Below, one piece after another: positions 9,571 through 22,822 of a stretch of DNA of 64,000 nt (position 1 is the first letter of the stretch; each line of letters begins with the position of its first letter). The notes beneath the pieces are model-generated. The model saw only the letters and a program-made list of their open reading frames with translations, did no database searches and was not told the origin of the DNA. The translations under genes were made by a program, and so were the position numbers. This stretch comes from Hevea brasiliensis (taxonomy: Eukaryota > Streptophyta > Magnoliopsida > Malpighiales > Euphorbiaceae): positions 28,845,823 to 28,909,822 of the forward strand of contig NC_079510.1 of assembly GCF_030052815.1 (NCBI RefSeq). The letters run 5' to 3'.

Positions 9571-12500
9571 GGGATTTTAAAACAATTTTCATGAAATTAA
9601 ATAGTGGTGGGAACGTTGAATATTTCTTAAAAAGCCTTTAAGTGAAATTTTGGTCATGGATAAAATCATCGATTAAAATCTGGTGTTACAAAAATTTTTC
9701 AAAATTTTGACAGAGTGCCGGCAGTATTTTGAGAAAACAGTTCTTCAAACTTGAAAAGGAAAACACTCCCACTATGTTTTCTCAAATATAACTCCAATAA
9801 ACTTCATTTCATCTCACAATTTAATCTCAATAATCAAATTAATTCATTTTCAAACCAATCTCATCATAAAAGAAACATTTCATTGATTACAAGACTAAAA
9901 AATTAATATTACAAAACTATACAGGTAAATGAAATCTCAAATTTATATTACAATAATTTGCATTTAATTATATACCAAAATATTTTACAAGAGTTTTTAT
10001 ATAACTGCTCAAATAATTTACATACATATTATTACATGCATACATCAAACCTATATACATGAGTATACCTATGATATACCTGGAGCTAATCTAAATGTGT
10101 CTTCAAGACGCAGCTATAGGAATTCTTACTTAGTTGCTCTATCCTTACTTTCACCTGCGACAGTATACAAAGCTATCGCTAAGTGGTGAACTCAGTGGTG
10201 CACAACTATAACTTAAAACATAGTACAATATCCCTTAGCAAAATTACAGCAAATAATTTAGAAATCTGGATATTCATCAAATTCCAAAAATCAAAATATT
10301 CGTTGCTAATAATATAAATCATTTGTATAAAATGACTTTGATCACGAAATTCAATTTATCAAATCACAACTAAACATTTAAGGTAATTCCAGCAATTTAT
10401 GAAAATAAAGATTAATTCCAATAAAATCAATTATGCATAAATCCCATTTGAAATCGAAATTCTTTACTATTCAAAAATCATTCTTTATCTCACTAACTAT
10501 GCAAGACTAATCCGAAAGGGCCATCTCTGGGGTGATTCTAACTCCCTATGGTCGGGGAGGTCGAATCATCGTGTACAGTACATAACACAATAATGAAACT
10601 TCCGAAAGGGCCATGAAAAAAACTTAGATTTAACCTCTAATAAGAGGAGAATCTAAGCCGGTGCACGTACCATAATAATCAAAACAAAGCTAACTCCATT
10701 GTCTTCTCAACAAATGAGAGAGACGGTTAATAACCTAGTCAAGCATCTATATTGAGATATAAAACAATATCATAAATCTCTTTGTCCTTTTTGTGAGCAT
10801 AAATCACAACACAATTCAATTCAATGTCAATTCCAATATCCAATAATTTTTATGCTCATCACAATTCAAAAATAATTTATCACAATTTTTCCAAAACTAA
10901 TTTATTCAATCCACAACAATGCTCAATAATTGTTGAAATACCATTTCATAAAGCTAAATTCATGCATACTATAACAATTTCAATAATTATTAAAATCCAA
11001 TACATAATAACATAATACATAAGGAAAATAACGCCATTTAATCATATGAAATATTCAGAACAAAATCAATTAAAAACTAGTTGTGCACAAATCTCTAATG
11101 AGTCACCTCTTGGCCTTGACTCAGTGGGTCTTTTCCCTTCCCAGTGTCTTTTCTAACTGAAACACACAATTTGAAGTGTTTCAGTACTCCGTTAAATTGT
11201 TTCTAATAATAAAATCCAATAATTAAATTTTATTGGTACTATTCAGTTCAATTCATTTCATTAGTCAACCTATAATGTTGACCTTTAATACATACTTGGT
11301 GAATTAATTTTAATGTTACTAATATGTCACATTTTATAGTCCTCAAGTGTTGGTATATGTTACCAATTTCATTTTAATGCTTATTGCATTTTATTGCAAT
11401 TTTTCAGATTTGGTGCACTACTTTGACCTAGTTAATTGACTTATTTCCCTTTGTTTCTGAGTCTTGGTCAAAAGAGCAATTTTATAGGTCTATCTCTTAT
11501 TGAATTTTTGGCACTAATTTCATGTCATTCTGAGTTATATAGGCCAAGATATGGTCATTTTACTAATGCTGGTCATGTTGCATTTATTTGACAAATTCTG
11601 GTTCACTTTTAGGTAAATTTCAAGTCTGGTAGTTTTTGTAACCCAACTTGGGCAATCAATTTGACTTAGTAAATGGCATTTCTGGGTTCTATAATCTTCA
11701 TAAACGATATAGCCCTATTTCTAATCTTTCCATGGATTTAAATTTTAGGTCATTTGAAACTGTTTTGAGTGAGTTATGGCTAAAATACTGACTACTGTTC
11801 ATATGGTCAAAAATCTGAGTTTGCAAAGTTGCAATTATGGATTAGGTAAATTTTAAGGTCAATTTCCAGATAGAATTTTGGTAACATTTCTACATGAAAG
11901 TTGGTCTATTTTAGGTCTATTTTTACCTTCAATTGGCCTCATACCAATTGGGGTCACACAAATTAGGTTATGGCTTAATTTATACACTGCCTTCATCAAT
12001 CACACAACCTACACACAAATTGCACTTCTAATGTTTAATCCTCCTTCTCCCAAACTACAATACAACATTCATAGCACTTCTAATCTCATTCATCAAGTCT
12101 CAAATTAGTTAATTCCAAGCAGTATACATAAATCCTCAATATACAATACACAACCTTAATTCAAAGAGGCAAAATCAACATCTTAAACATGGGATTTATT
12201 TAGCTAACACATATACTTCAATTAGCCATATTCAATACACTTTCATTACTCCATCAATACCATAATTCACCAAATAATTTCATGAAATTATCACCCTTTT
12301 AAGCTCATTAAGGCTGCCAGAATTTACCATTTGTCCTAAGTCTTCCACAATTACTCAAACCCTAAATTCAAATGCTCACTTCATACATACACATAAAATA
12401 CATTGGCTAAAACATCTTATGAACTTAATCAACATGATTTCCCATCAATTACATGTAAAAGCAAGCTAAACACTTTGAACTTCCATGGCTGTTGAAAATA

Positions 12501-13488
12501 GTACACATCAATAACTCATCAAAACCTTCAAATTCCTTCACCAAACTACTCATCTCAACCCTAATATAAACTTAAATTAAGGAAGGAAGGAATTTGGACA
12601 CTTACCTATTTTTGAAGCTTGTTAAATCTTCACTAAAACTCCTTCTTTTTGCTGCCAATATGCTGCACAAGGTGTGTAGGCAAGGATTAATAAAGAAATT
12701 TGGGTGGAAATTGGCTTGATGATGATTGCATGAAGCTTCCTTCCATGGCTGGCTATGGAGTTTTCATGGAGAAGAAAAATCAATTCGGCAAAGTGAAATG
12801 AAGGAGATGAAAATATGGCTATCCACTTTGTCTCATATGCTTATATATGTCCCACTAAGGTCCACTAACATTAGTTTAATGATATTATAATTAAAGTTTT
12901 TAATTATCTCAAATTCTACCCCTTAATTTCTCTTAATTATTCTACTCATGTAATTTTATTTTTTCATGACATTTTCAAAATTTAATACTAATTTATTTTC
13001 ATGGACATTTAGGTCAAAAGTCAACTCTAAGTATCAAATAACCAAAATGCCCCTATTCGGTTTGCATTCCCGATTTTTCGGTAACACAGATTTTTGTCTG
13101 TTCCTCGATTTTTTTTTTCATTTTTATTTATACTGATTAATTAAATTTTCTTTGACATTTCCAAAATTAATTATACCTCAATAGATCTTTACTTAGGTCC
13201 TAAAAATATTTCCTAGGGTTCCCCGCAGTCCAGAGCTAGTCAACGGTCTTCGCCGTAACTTCCCGGTGCGGTCACCCATCGCTACGGTTTCTGGCTCGTT
13301 TAACCTAATTGCACTTTATCTCTTTTGTTTTTCCTTAATTTTTCTTGTACTTTCTTATTATTTATTTAATCATTTTATGCCTGTTTATTATCACTGAAGT
13401 ATAGTTCCAAACATCCTGACTTGTCCGGATAGACATTAGGTCATCGAAGCAGTCGAATGTACGGACTACGTAAAGTGAGGGCATTACA
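9566..13488 (-). repeat. long Ty3/gypsy-type LTR 'A' (about 3.9 kb), 3' terminus missing
   Basis: On the minus strand the LTR begins TGTAATGCCCTCAC (ending on the plus strand at 13488). It shares scattered blocks with the LTR at 33408-36862: ACAAGGGATTTTAAAACAAT near 9567 and 33508, CACCTGCGACAG-like text near 10150 and 34050, a GGCCTTGACTC block near 11112 and 34680, and TTTAACCTAATTGCA/TTTAACCTTTATGC near the 5' end. No coding domain is present across it. The terminal ~100 bases expected left of 9566 are absent. Assignment to gypsy (perhaps Tat/Ogre-like because of LTR length) is inference. Confidence 0.65.
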
Positions 13489-13517
13489 AACAGTAATGTG
13501 AAGAGTAAATCACAATC

Positions 13518-15279
13518 TCAAGCATCAAGGTTGTCAAGCATGCGTAATTCTCTCTTAATGAAATTAAACCTATCTTCACACAAAGGTTTTGTAAAGATAT
13601 CAGCTAATTGGTGATGTATATCAACAAACTCAAGAACAACATCACCGTTCAATACATGATCACGTATAAAATGATGTCTAATGTCTATATGCTTGGTTCT
13701 AGAATGTTGTATGGGGTTCTTGGTCAAATTGATTGCACTTGTGTTATCACATTTAATAGGTATGTGATCAAGAGATATTTTGAAGTCTCTCAATTGTTGT
13801 TTGATCCAAAGTATTTGGCTACAACAAAGACCCGCAGCTACATATTCGGCTTTGGCCGTGGAAAGTGCAATCGAGTTTTGTTTCTTGCTACTCTAAGAAA
13901 CTAAAGAGTGTCCCAGGAGTTGACAAGTACCTGAGGTACTCTTCCTATCAAGGATGCTTCCAGCAAAGTCGGCATCCGAGTAGGAACATAAATCAAAGGA
14001 TGCATTTCTAGGATACCATAGACCTAAATGCAATGTACCATTCAAGTATTTGAGAATACGTTTAACAGCATGCAAATGAGACTCTTTAAGACATGATTGA
14101 AAATGTGCACATAAACATACAAAAAACATAATGTCCGGTCTACTAGCTGTGAGATATAAGAGACTACCAATCATACCTTTATAGAGCTTTTCATCAATCG
14201 ATCTTCCTTTTTCATCATTGTCATGTTTGGTGTTTGTGCTCATTGGAGTTCTACTTGGCTTGCTATTCTCCATCCCAAACCTCTTCATCAATTCTTTAGT
14301 GCACTTGGCTTGGTTGATGAAGATGTCATCCCTAGCTTGCTTGATTTGAAGCCTAAGGAAGAACTTGAGTTCCCCCATCATGCTCATCTCAAACTCATTC
14401 TTCATGGTATTAGCAAACTCTTCACACAAACACTCATTAGTAGTATCAAATATAATATCATCAACATATATTTGTACTACTAGGATGTCATTTGCATGAT
14501 TTTTAACAAAAAGAGTTGTATCAAGTTTTTCTTTTGAAAAACCATGTTGTAAAAGAAAGTTACTAAGCCTTTCATACCAAGCTCTAGGAGCTTGTTTCAA
14601 ACCATACAAGGCTTTAGTCAATTTAAAAACATGATTTGGAAACTCATGATTTTCAAAATCAGGAGGTTGCTCAACATATATCTCCTCATCAATAAAACCA
14701 TTTAGAAAAGCACTTTTAACATCCATTTGAAAAAGCTTAAAATTCATGCATGATGCATATGCAAGCAAGATTCTAAGGACTTCTAATCTGGCTACGGGGG
14801 GCAAAGGTTTCATCATAGTCAATGCCCTCCTCTTGGTTATAGCCTTTGGCTACTAACCTAGCTTTATTCCTAGTTATGTTTCCATCCTCATCTAATTTGT
14901 TTCTAAATACCCATTTGGTGCTTATAGATGGATGGTCCTTTGGCCTAGGAACTAAGGTCCAAACCTTATTCCTTTCAAACTGATTGAGCTCCTCTTGCAT
15001 TGCAAGTAGCCAACTCTCATCATTAATGGCCTCATCTATGCTCCTAGGTTCTACTTGAGAAATGAATGCTAGGTTATTACATATATTTCTAAGAGAGGAT
15101 CTAATTGTTACCCCTTTTGATGTATCATCAATGATTAGGTCTTTAGGATGATCCTTCTTGAATGTCCAATTTTTAGGTAGATCTTCTTGAACTTCTTGAT
15201 GTGGAACTGGTTGACCTTGTTACTCTTAAGGCTCAACTTGATTAACTCCCAAGTCCTTCAAGGGATCTTCCATGTGTTG
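13518..15279 (-). pseudogene. pol (RT-RH): RT and RNase H of copia-F
   Basis: The first frame (14773-15000) reads NKVWTLVPRPKDHPSISTKW then [20 protein letters not shown], the start of copia RT. A frame change near 14800 leads into 13893-14822 with FQMDVKSAFLNGFIDEEIYV, LYGLKQAPRAWYERL and an intact catalytic YVDD at 14457-14468. RNase H begins around LDRKSTSGTCQLLG and, after one stop near 13893, continues in 13518-13793 with KHIDIRHHFIRDHV and LADIFTKPL. Only a few lesions are visible, so this is the best preserved RT in the window. The linker upstream to 15279 is the variable IN-RT spacer. Integrase resumes at 24510 on the far side of the Athila-like insertion. Confidence 0.85.
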
Positions 15280-15284
15280 ATCTT

Positions 15285-16967
15285 TGGTTGCGTACTCCCT
15301 AAGTATACGGATCGTTCAAGTAGTAAAGAAAAGATATCATCCCATAGAGATTTGTTGTTTGAGTACCAAACTATAAAAGTCACGATTATTTGGGATATCA
15401 ATAATGTGTGCCAAAAATTAGAGTAAAAGATGCAGCAAATTAAATTAGAAAAATAAGGAAATTATAATGAATTAAGCATTTAAATTTCTAAGCACTAAAC
15501 TAATTTACTAAAATTTCAACAAGTGATAAAAGATTTAATTAATTAATGGTAAAAATTGATTCCAGAGTTGAGGTTCATGAAGTAAATTTCATTGGGATTT
15601 AGATAGGCAAACCAAGATTAAGGGAAATACAAGTTTGAAGGAAGTTGATTCTGATTTCCTTTAATTTCTCTTTCAAGCAAACTAAAGAGTGTTTTAAAGG
15701 AAATTAAACCCCATTCTCATGCGATGTTTAATTACCTAAAACCCTTTAAGCACTTTAATCAACTTGAAATTCCTCTTAACTCACTAGTTTATTTCTAACA
15801 CTAGGTGATTAAGTTCATTTTGTTGATTATCTATCATAGATTTTTCACCTCTCGGTTCTTCAATTTAAGATTAAGAACAAAACCCAAGGGGTACCAGCAA
15901 TGGGTATGTAAATAAGCACACAAGATAAGAATCAAAACTTATATATACTAAAATTTAGTTAAAACCAGTCCAAATCCACAAATAAAACTTAAATCATTAC
16001 ACCCAACTCTGAAAACCCAAGTATCTACTCACTCACGCTTGTATTTACAAGTAAAAAATATGAAATGGAGCAAGAAAACATGAAAATAAGACTACAAATA
16101 AAAGAACCTAGAAGAAGAGAATCCAAATCTCTGAAAATGGAAGCTGGAAACGTCACTCTGCAGGTGTTCTTCCTCCAAAAATGGTGTGATTCCTTCTTTC
16201 CTTCCTCTTTTGATTTTTCTCTCTCTTTTTCCTTATAGTAAAAATGAGAATATGATGCTTATATATCCCCTCAAGCTTTGCCCTAAAAATGGTCTCTAAA
16301 GGGATAAAGACAAAAGGTGTAAAATGTGTGAAAAGAAAAAAATTTTTCATGTCAGCAAATCTGCTAGCGCCTTCCTACATGCCTCATGTTGATTTAAGTT
16401 ATTTTCCACATGCCTCATGTTGATTTGGAGGAGGAGCCTTTAGATTCCATACGACCAGCTACACAGGGCATGTTGAAGCCCTTGAAACTTTCGGCGTGTT
16501 TTGTTCCAAAATCTCTATCTGCAAGACCAGCTACATGGGGCATGTTGAAGTCCTTGAAACTTTCAGGGTGTTTTGTTCCAAAATCTCTGTCTACATGACC
16601 CAGTATTGAATTTACATGCTTCATGTGGATTCCTGCTGGCTAACTCTTTTCTTTTCAAGAGCTTCAACACGGGGCATGTTGAAGCTCTTGAAAATCTCGG
16701 TTGGTCTTATTCCTTAGGCAAATTTTCTTCATTTTTTTACACTACTTTAAGCTTCCAAATCACTTTGAATTTCTTCTATATGGACCTTTTTACCTTTAAA
16801 CCTTATTAAAACCTATCAAAAATATTAAAATTCCAAAAATTAAATATAATGAAACTAAAATTAACAAATTAACTAAAATAAGTACTAAAAGCATAAAATT
16901 ACTAAACTAAAAAGGGCTAAATGGATGCAAAACTACCCTAAAATACCTGTATAAAATTGGTTTATCA
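15285..16967 (-). repeat. 3' LTR of the Athila-like element (1683 bp)
   Basis: On the plus strand it starts TGGTTGCGTACTCCC and ends GGTTTATCA, pairing with 22823-24504. It contains two complete and one partial 72-bp tandem unit starting at 16453, 16525 and 16597, each with GGGCATGTTGAAG. Its small ORFs (16410-16598, 16573-16809) are repeat sequence also present in the other LTR. Confidence 0.92.
16453..16610. repeat. 72-bp tandem repeat in the Athila-like LTR
   Basis: Units 16453-16524 and 16525-16596 share GACCAGCTACA, GGGCATGTTGAAG and TTGTTCCAAAATCTCT; a third truncated unit starts GACCCAG at 16597. The right LTR has the matching array starting at 23990 and 24062, so the repeat predates the insertion. 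Confidence 0.8.
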
Positions 16968-17442
16968 AATTCCACCAAATTTAAATCTTTGCTTGTCCTC
17001 AAGCAAATTAAAACAATTATATGCAATTGGGGTACCTTTTTCTTATATTCATGAAAATTACTCATCCAAGCTTTCAAACTTACCTCTAGCCACCAACAAA
17101 CCATATACCCACCTTCAAGGTATAAGGAATTCAATTCTCACCAAAGTTATCACCGCTTAGCCTTGGGTCAATTATTCATTCGATCAAACCTAAACCAATT
17201 AATTACATAGAGAAATCATGCTCAAATAGGCTCTAAAACAATCCATAAACAAAAGTATCTCAAATGATGATGGAAATAGTTAAATGAATGAATAATGTGC
17301 CAATCCATAGGCAAACCAACTATTTTAATCTCCACTAATGTAGCAAAACACAATCAAGAGATCAAAATGACTTTTAATGGTTGTAATGGGGCTAACGGGT
17401 AATAATGTGACTAACAAAGAAAAGGTAAAAGGGAAGCAAAAC

Positions 17443-17505
<63 letters not shown>

Positions 17506-19908
17506 TTTTTATTTTATTTTTTTTTAAGAATCAAATGGGAGGAAGAACTTTACAATAAATCACCAATGCCAGCATATAATTTTTGAACTCTTTTATAGAC
17601 TACATAAATAACATTGAATTTTGCATTGCAATTGTCCCTTTTTAATCCACTCCCAAACTCATTTCTTTATTTACTTGGGTGGTAAATAATTTTTATAACA
17701 TGATATAATTGCTAGCTAATTTTACTTTAGTACTTCTCCCATTTAATTATTATATTCTTCTCTCTCTTTTTTTTTTTTTTTTAAGGTATCTATCACTTAA
17801 ACAAATTATTCTCATAAAGGGTAGGTAAGTGTTTAGGTTTATGGCTAGGTAGATTATGGGTACCAAGAAAATAAGAGGTATAAATGAAGGCTCAAATTAG
17901 CTTCAAAGGGGAAATTTTAAAGTGGGGTTGTTTAAGGCTAAAAATGTGGATTTAAAATTCAAAGAATGCCTTGATCATTTCTCTTTCAAGTGAATACTAA
18001 GATTTCGTCTTGAAAAGTCTAGAAGGCTTGTTCTAGGATTGATGAGAAACAATTAGTTATTTCTTATTCTAGAGTTTTCTTTAAGCACTCAAAACTCAAT
18101 GTAATTAATTGGGTGGCCCTTGGCTAAGAAGATATAAACCTAAATAAGAATCTTATAGCCTTATACCAATCCGGAACTTTTAATCCATCAAACCCATCTA
18201 GAGGCAAGCTCAATTGCTTTTTAAAATGATTCTCAATCTTCTAAGAATTAGGTAGAAATTTATTATTTTTTTTATGCATGATTCCTAAAATGAATGCAAA
18301 ACTTAAGTAATAAAAAAAAATGAAATAAAAACTATATATAATCTATATGATATCTATATGCAAGTGTATATATTTACATGGTGTAGGTGTATGGTGTATG
18401 TAAACTAAGTAACTAAGTATAAATGACATGCAATTTAAGTAATGTAAATAAAAAAAGGATAAAAAATTTTGCAAAAATTTTGCCCTCCCTCAAATTCAAA
18501 TGAGACAATGTCCTCATTGTGTAAAATGAATGCAAAGATGGACAAACAGTGAATAAACTAATCAACTCATACAGTATGTACAATTGGGAATTAAAGCTAA
18601 ATAAGAACAATTAATTCAAAATTAAGCTCAAAATAATATGAACAATGTAGCTCAAAGAAAATATGTGCAAAAGTATCCCAATTATATCAAATTAAATAGA
18701 AGTGAGTGAGGTGAAAAAGGGAAAAGTGAATTGGAAAATTTTAGAGTTTAGGTTTTTAGGTGAACATGTGCGCTGATTGAGTAACATGAGGCATGTTGAA
18801 GTAAAGGTAAATTGGCATGCCCTGTGCTGAATGCTGATCAACTGACACTGGGTACCAACATGGGGCATGTCATTCCCCTGAAAATTTCGGTGGGTTTCAA
18901 AAATTTTACAGTTTTAAGCAATTCAAGTAGCTCACATGATAGCATAACCCTTAGTGTGAGGCATGTCATACTCAATGCTATCAGACCTGATATAAAACTC
19001 AAGATTTCACTCTAAAAAACCCAAAATTCTAAAAATACTCTACCAAAGAACAACCAAATTAGTATGAATTATTTTCCAAAACACTTCAAAATAGATTTCA
19101 ATCATAGTTCACACCCCAAAACACAAAATTTTAACTCAATATCATGTATTGTCAACCCATATACTCATACCATCAAAGCATATTCAATATATCCAATAAA
19201 AGTCAAGAAAGTGCTGTTCACATGATATGCAGCAAACTCAATCTTTAATGCATGCTTGACACTCAAAATAACAAAAAATCAATACCTTGACACTTTATAT
19301 TAAATTTCCACCAAATTAACACTTCAAAACACATAGATTAATCAAACTTCCTCATTCTATCAAAGTATATTCAACCTAATAGCAATTTGGCATTAAAAAA
19401 AAAAATACTGTTCACAATGAGATAAAAGTGCAGAATACTTCCCCAAACAGAAATTACCCTTCCTTTTTGCAGCATATTACTGACTCCAAATTATAGCAAT
19501 CATCCCTTCAAGATTAGCAAGTTTAAAATAAGCTGAATTGGCCAAACTAACACATATAAACATAGCTAAAACACTGAAATAAACCAAAATTAAATACAAA
19601 CATGTTAAGCATCATTGTACACTCCTAGAGAAAAATTTAATCCTTATCATCAATTTCTCTCAACTAAATTTTCTGATTTCATTCTAGCTCAAGCAGCACA
19701 TCATGGCAAAAAATTTACTGATTACCAATAAATTAAAAGAAACACAGAAAACTTCCCCTAAATCAGCAACATGGTTTTCTTTGCAGTAATTTCCAGAACA
19801 TCCAATCTTTGCATTTCACCTACAAACCAAAAATTGGACAAATCTCAAAATTTGAGTTATAAGGGATAAAATAAGAAAAAGAAAACTAACAAACTACTAA
19901 AAATAAAC
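16968..19908 (-). other. non-coding 3' interior of the Athila-like element
   Basis: This ~2.9-kb AT-rich stretch lies between gag-pro and the 3' LTR. No ORF above noise has retroelement motifs. It contains a (TA)n microsatellite at 17445-17502, poly-T runs near 17515 and 17768, and two more copies of the LTR-like GGCATGTTGAAG / GGGGCATGTCATT words near 18791 and 18860. An env-like gene, found in some Athila elements, is not visible. Confidence 0.6.
17445..17502. repeat. (TA)n microsatellite
   Basis: About 58 bases of uninterrupted TA dinucleotides. It creates an artefactual ORF of alternating Ile and Tyr that should be ignored. Confidence 0.98.
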
Positions 19909-19935
19909 TTGGGTTGCCTCCCAAGAAGCGCTAAT
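19909..19935 (-). other. Athila hallmark sequence directly after gag-pro
   Basis: The minus strand reads GCGCTTCTTGGGAGGCAACC here. In Athila elements as I recall them, a very similar sequence follows the polyprotein ORF. Its position only about 30 bases beyond the gag-pro stop indicates that the whole RT-integrase segment is absent. Confidence 0.55.
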
Positions 19936-19965
19936 TTAAGGTAATTAGCTTGACCCCTTTTCAGT

Positions 19966-22492
19966 TCATGCTGGTTGGAATTGGAAAGTGTTGCCTCTCT
20001 TCTTAATAGGTGATGCAATAAATTTAAACTTCAACTTTTTCCCATTGACTATGAAAGCACCTGTTGCTTTGTTCAGAATCCCAACCACACCTTGCAAATT
20101 ACTCTTACAAACTTGAGATGAACCTTCTGCTTTGAGTTGTTTAGATGGAGCCTTAAGTTTTACTCTTGGAGTTTCATTCTTATCAAAAGGAGGTGGCAAA
20201 GGAGACTTTTTCTGATTATACTGAGAATGAAGAGTAATTTGACTTCCCTCCAGCCTAATATCTTCCATTCCAGTATCATTTTCTATAACATCCACCCTAT
20301 AGCAAGAATTTATCATAACTGATTCGTTGGAATCTTTGAATAAATTGAATTCTATTTCCTCTTCTCCCACTTTCAACTTCAATTTCCCATTCTTCACATC
20401 TATATTAGCTCTTGCAGTAGCTAAAAATGGTCTTCCAAGTATGATGGGTGTTCTTACATCCTCCTCCATCTCTAGAACCATTAAATCCACAAGAATAAAA
20501 TTTTTTCCAACCTTCAATGGCACATTCTCTAAAATTCCCACTGGATATTTGATAGATCTATCAGCCAATTGCAAAGAAATGATGGTGGGCTTGAAATCTC
20601 CTACCTTCAACTTTTCACATATAGATAGTGGCATCAAACTTACACTAACTTCAAGATCACACAATGCCTTTTCAATACTTATCTCTCCAATGTGACATGG
20701 AATAGAGAAACTTCTAGGATTTGTAAGCTTAGGGGGAAGCTTATTTTTTAATATAGCACTGCATTCTTCAGTAAGTGCAACAGTTTCATAATCCTCCAAT
20801 TTTTTCTTGTTTGACAAGATTTCCTTTAGGAACTTAGCATATGAGGGCATTTGAGAAATTGCATCTGTAAATGGAATGTTGATGTATAGCATTTTTAAAA
20901 CTTCCAAAAATTTTCCGAACTGCTTATCTAGCTTTGCTTTTTGAAACCTCTGAGGATATGGCAATGGTGGCTTGTATGGTGGTGGAGTCACATACTTTTC
21001 CTCTTCTTTTTCTTCAACTTCCTTCTTTTTGTTTGCTTCCTCATTAACTTCATCATGATTTGAAGTGGATTCATTCTTGTTTTCATCTTCTTTCTTCTTT
21101 TCCTCTTCTACCTCATCTTTCTTTTCATCTCCCACAATTTTCCCACTCCTTAGGATCACTGCCTTGCAATGTTCTCTAGGATTCTCTGGTTGACTTGGAA
21201 GTTTTCCTTGTATTTTGCTAGAAGAGCTTGCTTATTGAGCTATTTGGTTTTCCAACATCCTGTTATGAGTGGCAAGCTGATCTATCCTTGAAGTTAATTG
21301 TTGAATCATTTCTCCTTATTTTTGTTGAGCAGTTAAGAAATTCTCCATCATAGACTTCAAAATTGAATCTTGGTCTGAAGACTAAAGTAGTGGTTGTGGA
21401 ATAAGTGCATTTTGATTCCTTTGTGGTGGAAATCCAGGTGGTACTCTATTTTGCTGAAAATTTTGTTGTTGTTGCTGGAAGTTAGGAGGTTATTGATAAT
21501 TCTGCTGCTGCTGTCCTTGTCGACCTCCCCAAGAAAAGTTAGGGTGATTTCTCCATACTGGATCATATGTAGCAGAAAAAGGATTACCAACTAGCTTCTG
21601 ATTATAATTCCCAACAAAATTAACTTGCTCATTTCCAAATTCTTGCCCATAAGAAGGAAAATCATTGATACAATGCATATTTCCCCCACCAACATCTTCT
21701 ACATGACTAGATCCTCCAATTGAAGAATCAACCTTCATGCTTAACTTATCCATTTTTCTCGTAAAAACATCAAATTTGGGATTGAACATACTCATGGCAT
21801 CTAACTCATATACACCAGCTGATGGCTTTTGCATTTCATTTCTTTCACAGCTCCATTGATAATTATTGTAGGCAATTTTATCCAATGCTGAATAAGCTTC
21901 ATCTTCTGACTTCTCCATAAGATCACCTCCTGAAGATGAATCAATTATACTTCTAATTACTAGAGAAACACCATTGTAGAAATGTTGAACTAGCATCCAT
22001 TTAGGGATTCCATGATGTGGACATCTCCTTTGAAGATCCTTATATCTCTCCCAAGCTTCATAAAGACTCATCATCCCTTGGTCTGAAAGAAGTTAATTCA
22101 TTTCTCAATTTTGCAATCTTGCTAGGAGGAAAGTATTGAGCCAAGAAAGCTTGTGACAACTCATCCTAAGTAGTTATTGAACCCGGAGGTAATGAATGCA
22201 ACCACTCCCTAACAGGATCCTTCAAAGAAAAAGGAAATAATCTCAACCGGATGGCACCATCTGACACTCCATTTATTTTCAGCAGGTCACTAATTTCAAG
22301 AAAATGTGCAAGGTGCACATGTGGACTCTCAGTAGGACCTCCCTCAAACTGTGATTATTGAACCATTTGACAAAGTGAGGGCTTCAACTCAAAATTATTC
22401 GCTTCCACTCTAGGTCTTGTAATACTTGGTCTAAAATCTTCAAAACTAGGAAAAGCATGATCCTTAATTGATCTGTTGTTGTTGTTTGCCAT
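19966..22492 (-). pseudogene. gag-pro: gag-pro of the Athila-like element
   Basis: Gag packages the RNA and the aspartic protease matures the polyprotein. The frame starts at the ATG at 22490-22492 (MANNNNRSIKDHAFPSFEDF). The Retrotrans_gag core around 22090-22330 includes RLRLFPFSLKDPVREWLHSL, broken by stops (MVQ*SQFEGG, GSITT*DELSQ) and a frameshift near 22070 (MMSLYEAWERYKD). The Gln-rich spacer follows. The last 397-codon frame (19966-21159) starts MILRSGKIV, has an acidic/lysine-rich segment, then the protease. Its active-site region reads CDLEVSVSLMPLSI, where a DxG-type motif is expected, so the catalytic loop is altered. The conserved ILGRPFLATARA flap-distal segment is present. The frame ends FQFQPA-stop with no RT. 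Confidence 0.85.
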
Positions 22493-22802
22493 AGCTGCTA
22501 TCACTTGTTGCTCTTGTTGTTGTTCTTGCTGTCTTTGAATTTTGAGTTCAGCTTTTCTTCTTTTAGACTATGCTCTTGAAGCTTTATCTGTCTTTTCAAT
22601 CTTAGGATCAAAAATTAAATCAATTTCTGCACTTTTTGACCTTCACATATAAAAGATATGTACCTGAAAAACCAAAACAAGAAAATCTCAAAGCAAAATG
22701 ATAAAGAAAAGAAATTAAAATAAAAATAAAAATAAATAAATAAATAAAATGCCCAAATTAACTAAACAATCAATCGTCTAATATCAAACAAAAATAAATC
22801 CT

Positions 22803-22816
22803 CGGCAATGGCGCCA
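22803..22816 (-). other. primer-binding site, tRNA-Asp type
   Basis: The minus strand reads TGGCGCCATTGCCG six bases downstream of the 5' LTR end. It matches the Athila/Tat-type tRNA-Asp PBS (TGGCGCCGTTGCCG) except for one base. It fixes the element's orientation. Confidence 0.8.
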
Positions 22817-22822
22817 AAAACT

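Noticed and set aside
9388..12108. Paired ORFs of 68 and 76 codons at 9388-9594 and 11878-12108 with similar proteins
   Set aside because: They lie within the duplicated LTR segment; similarity follows from the DNA repeat, with no domain or start context.
17377..17586. 69-codon ORF with an Ile-Tyr repeat
   Set aside because: Translation of a (TA)n microsatellite.
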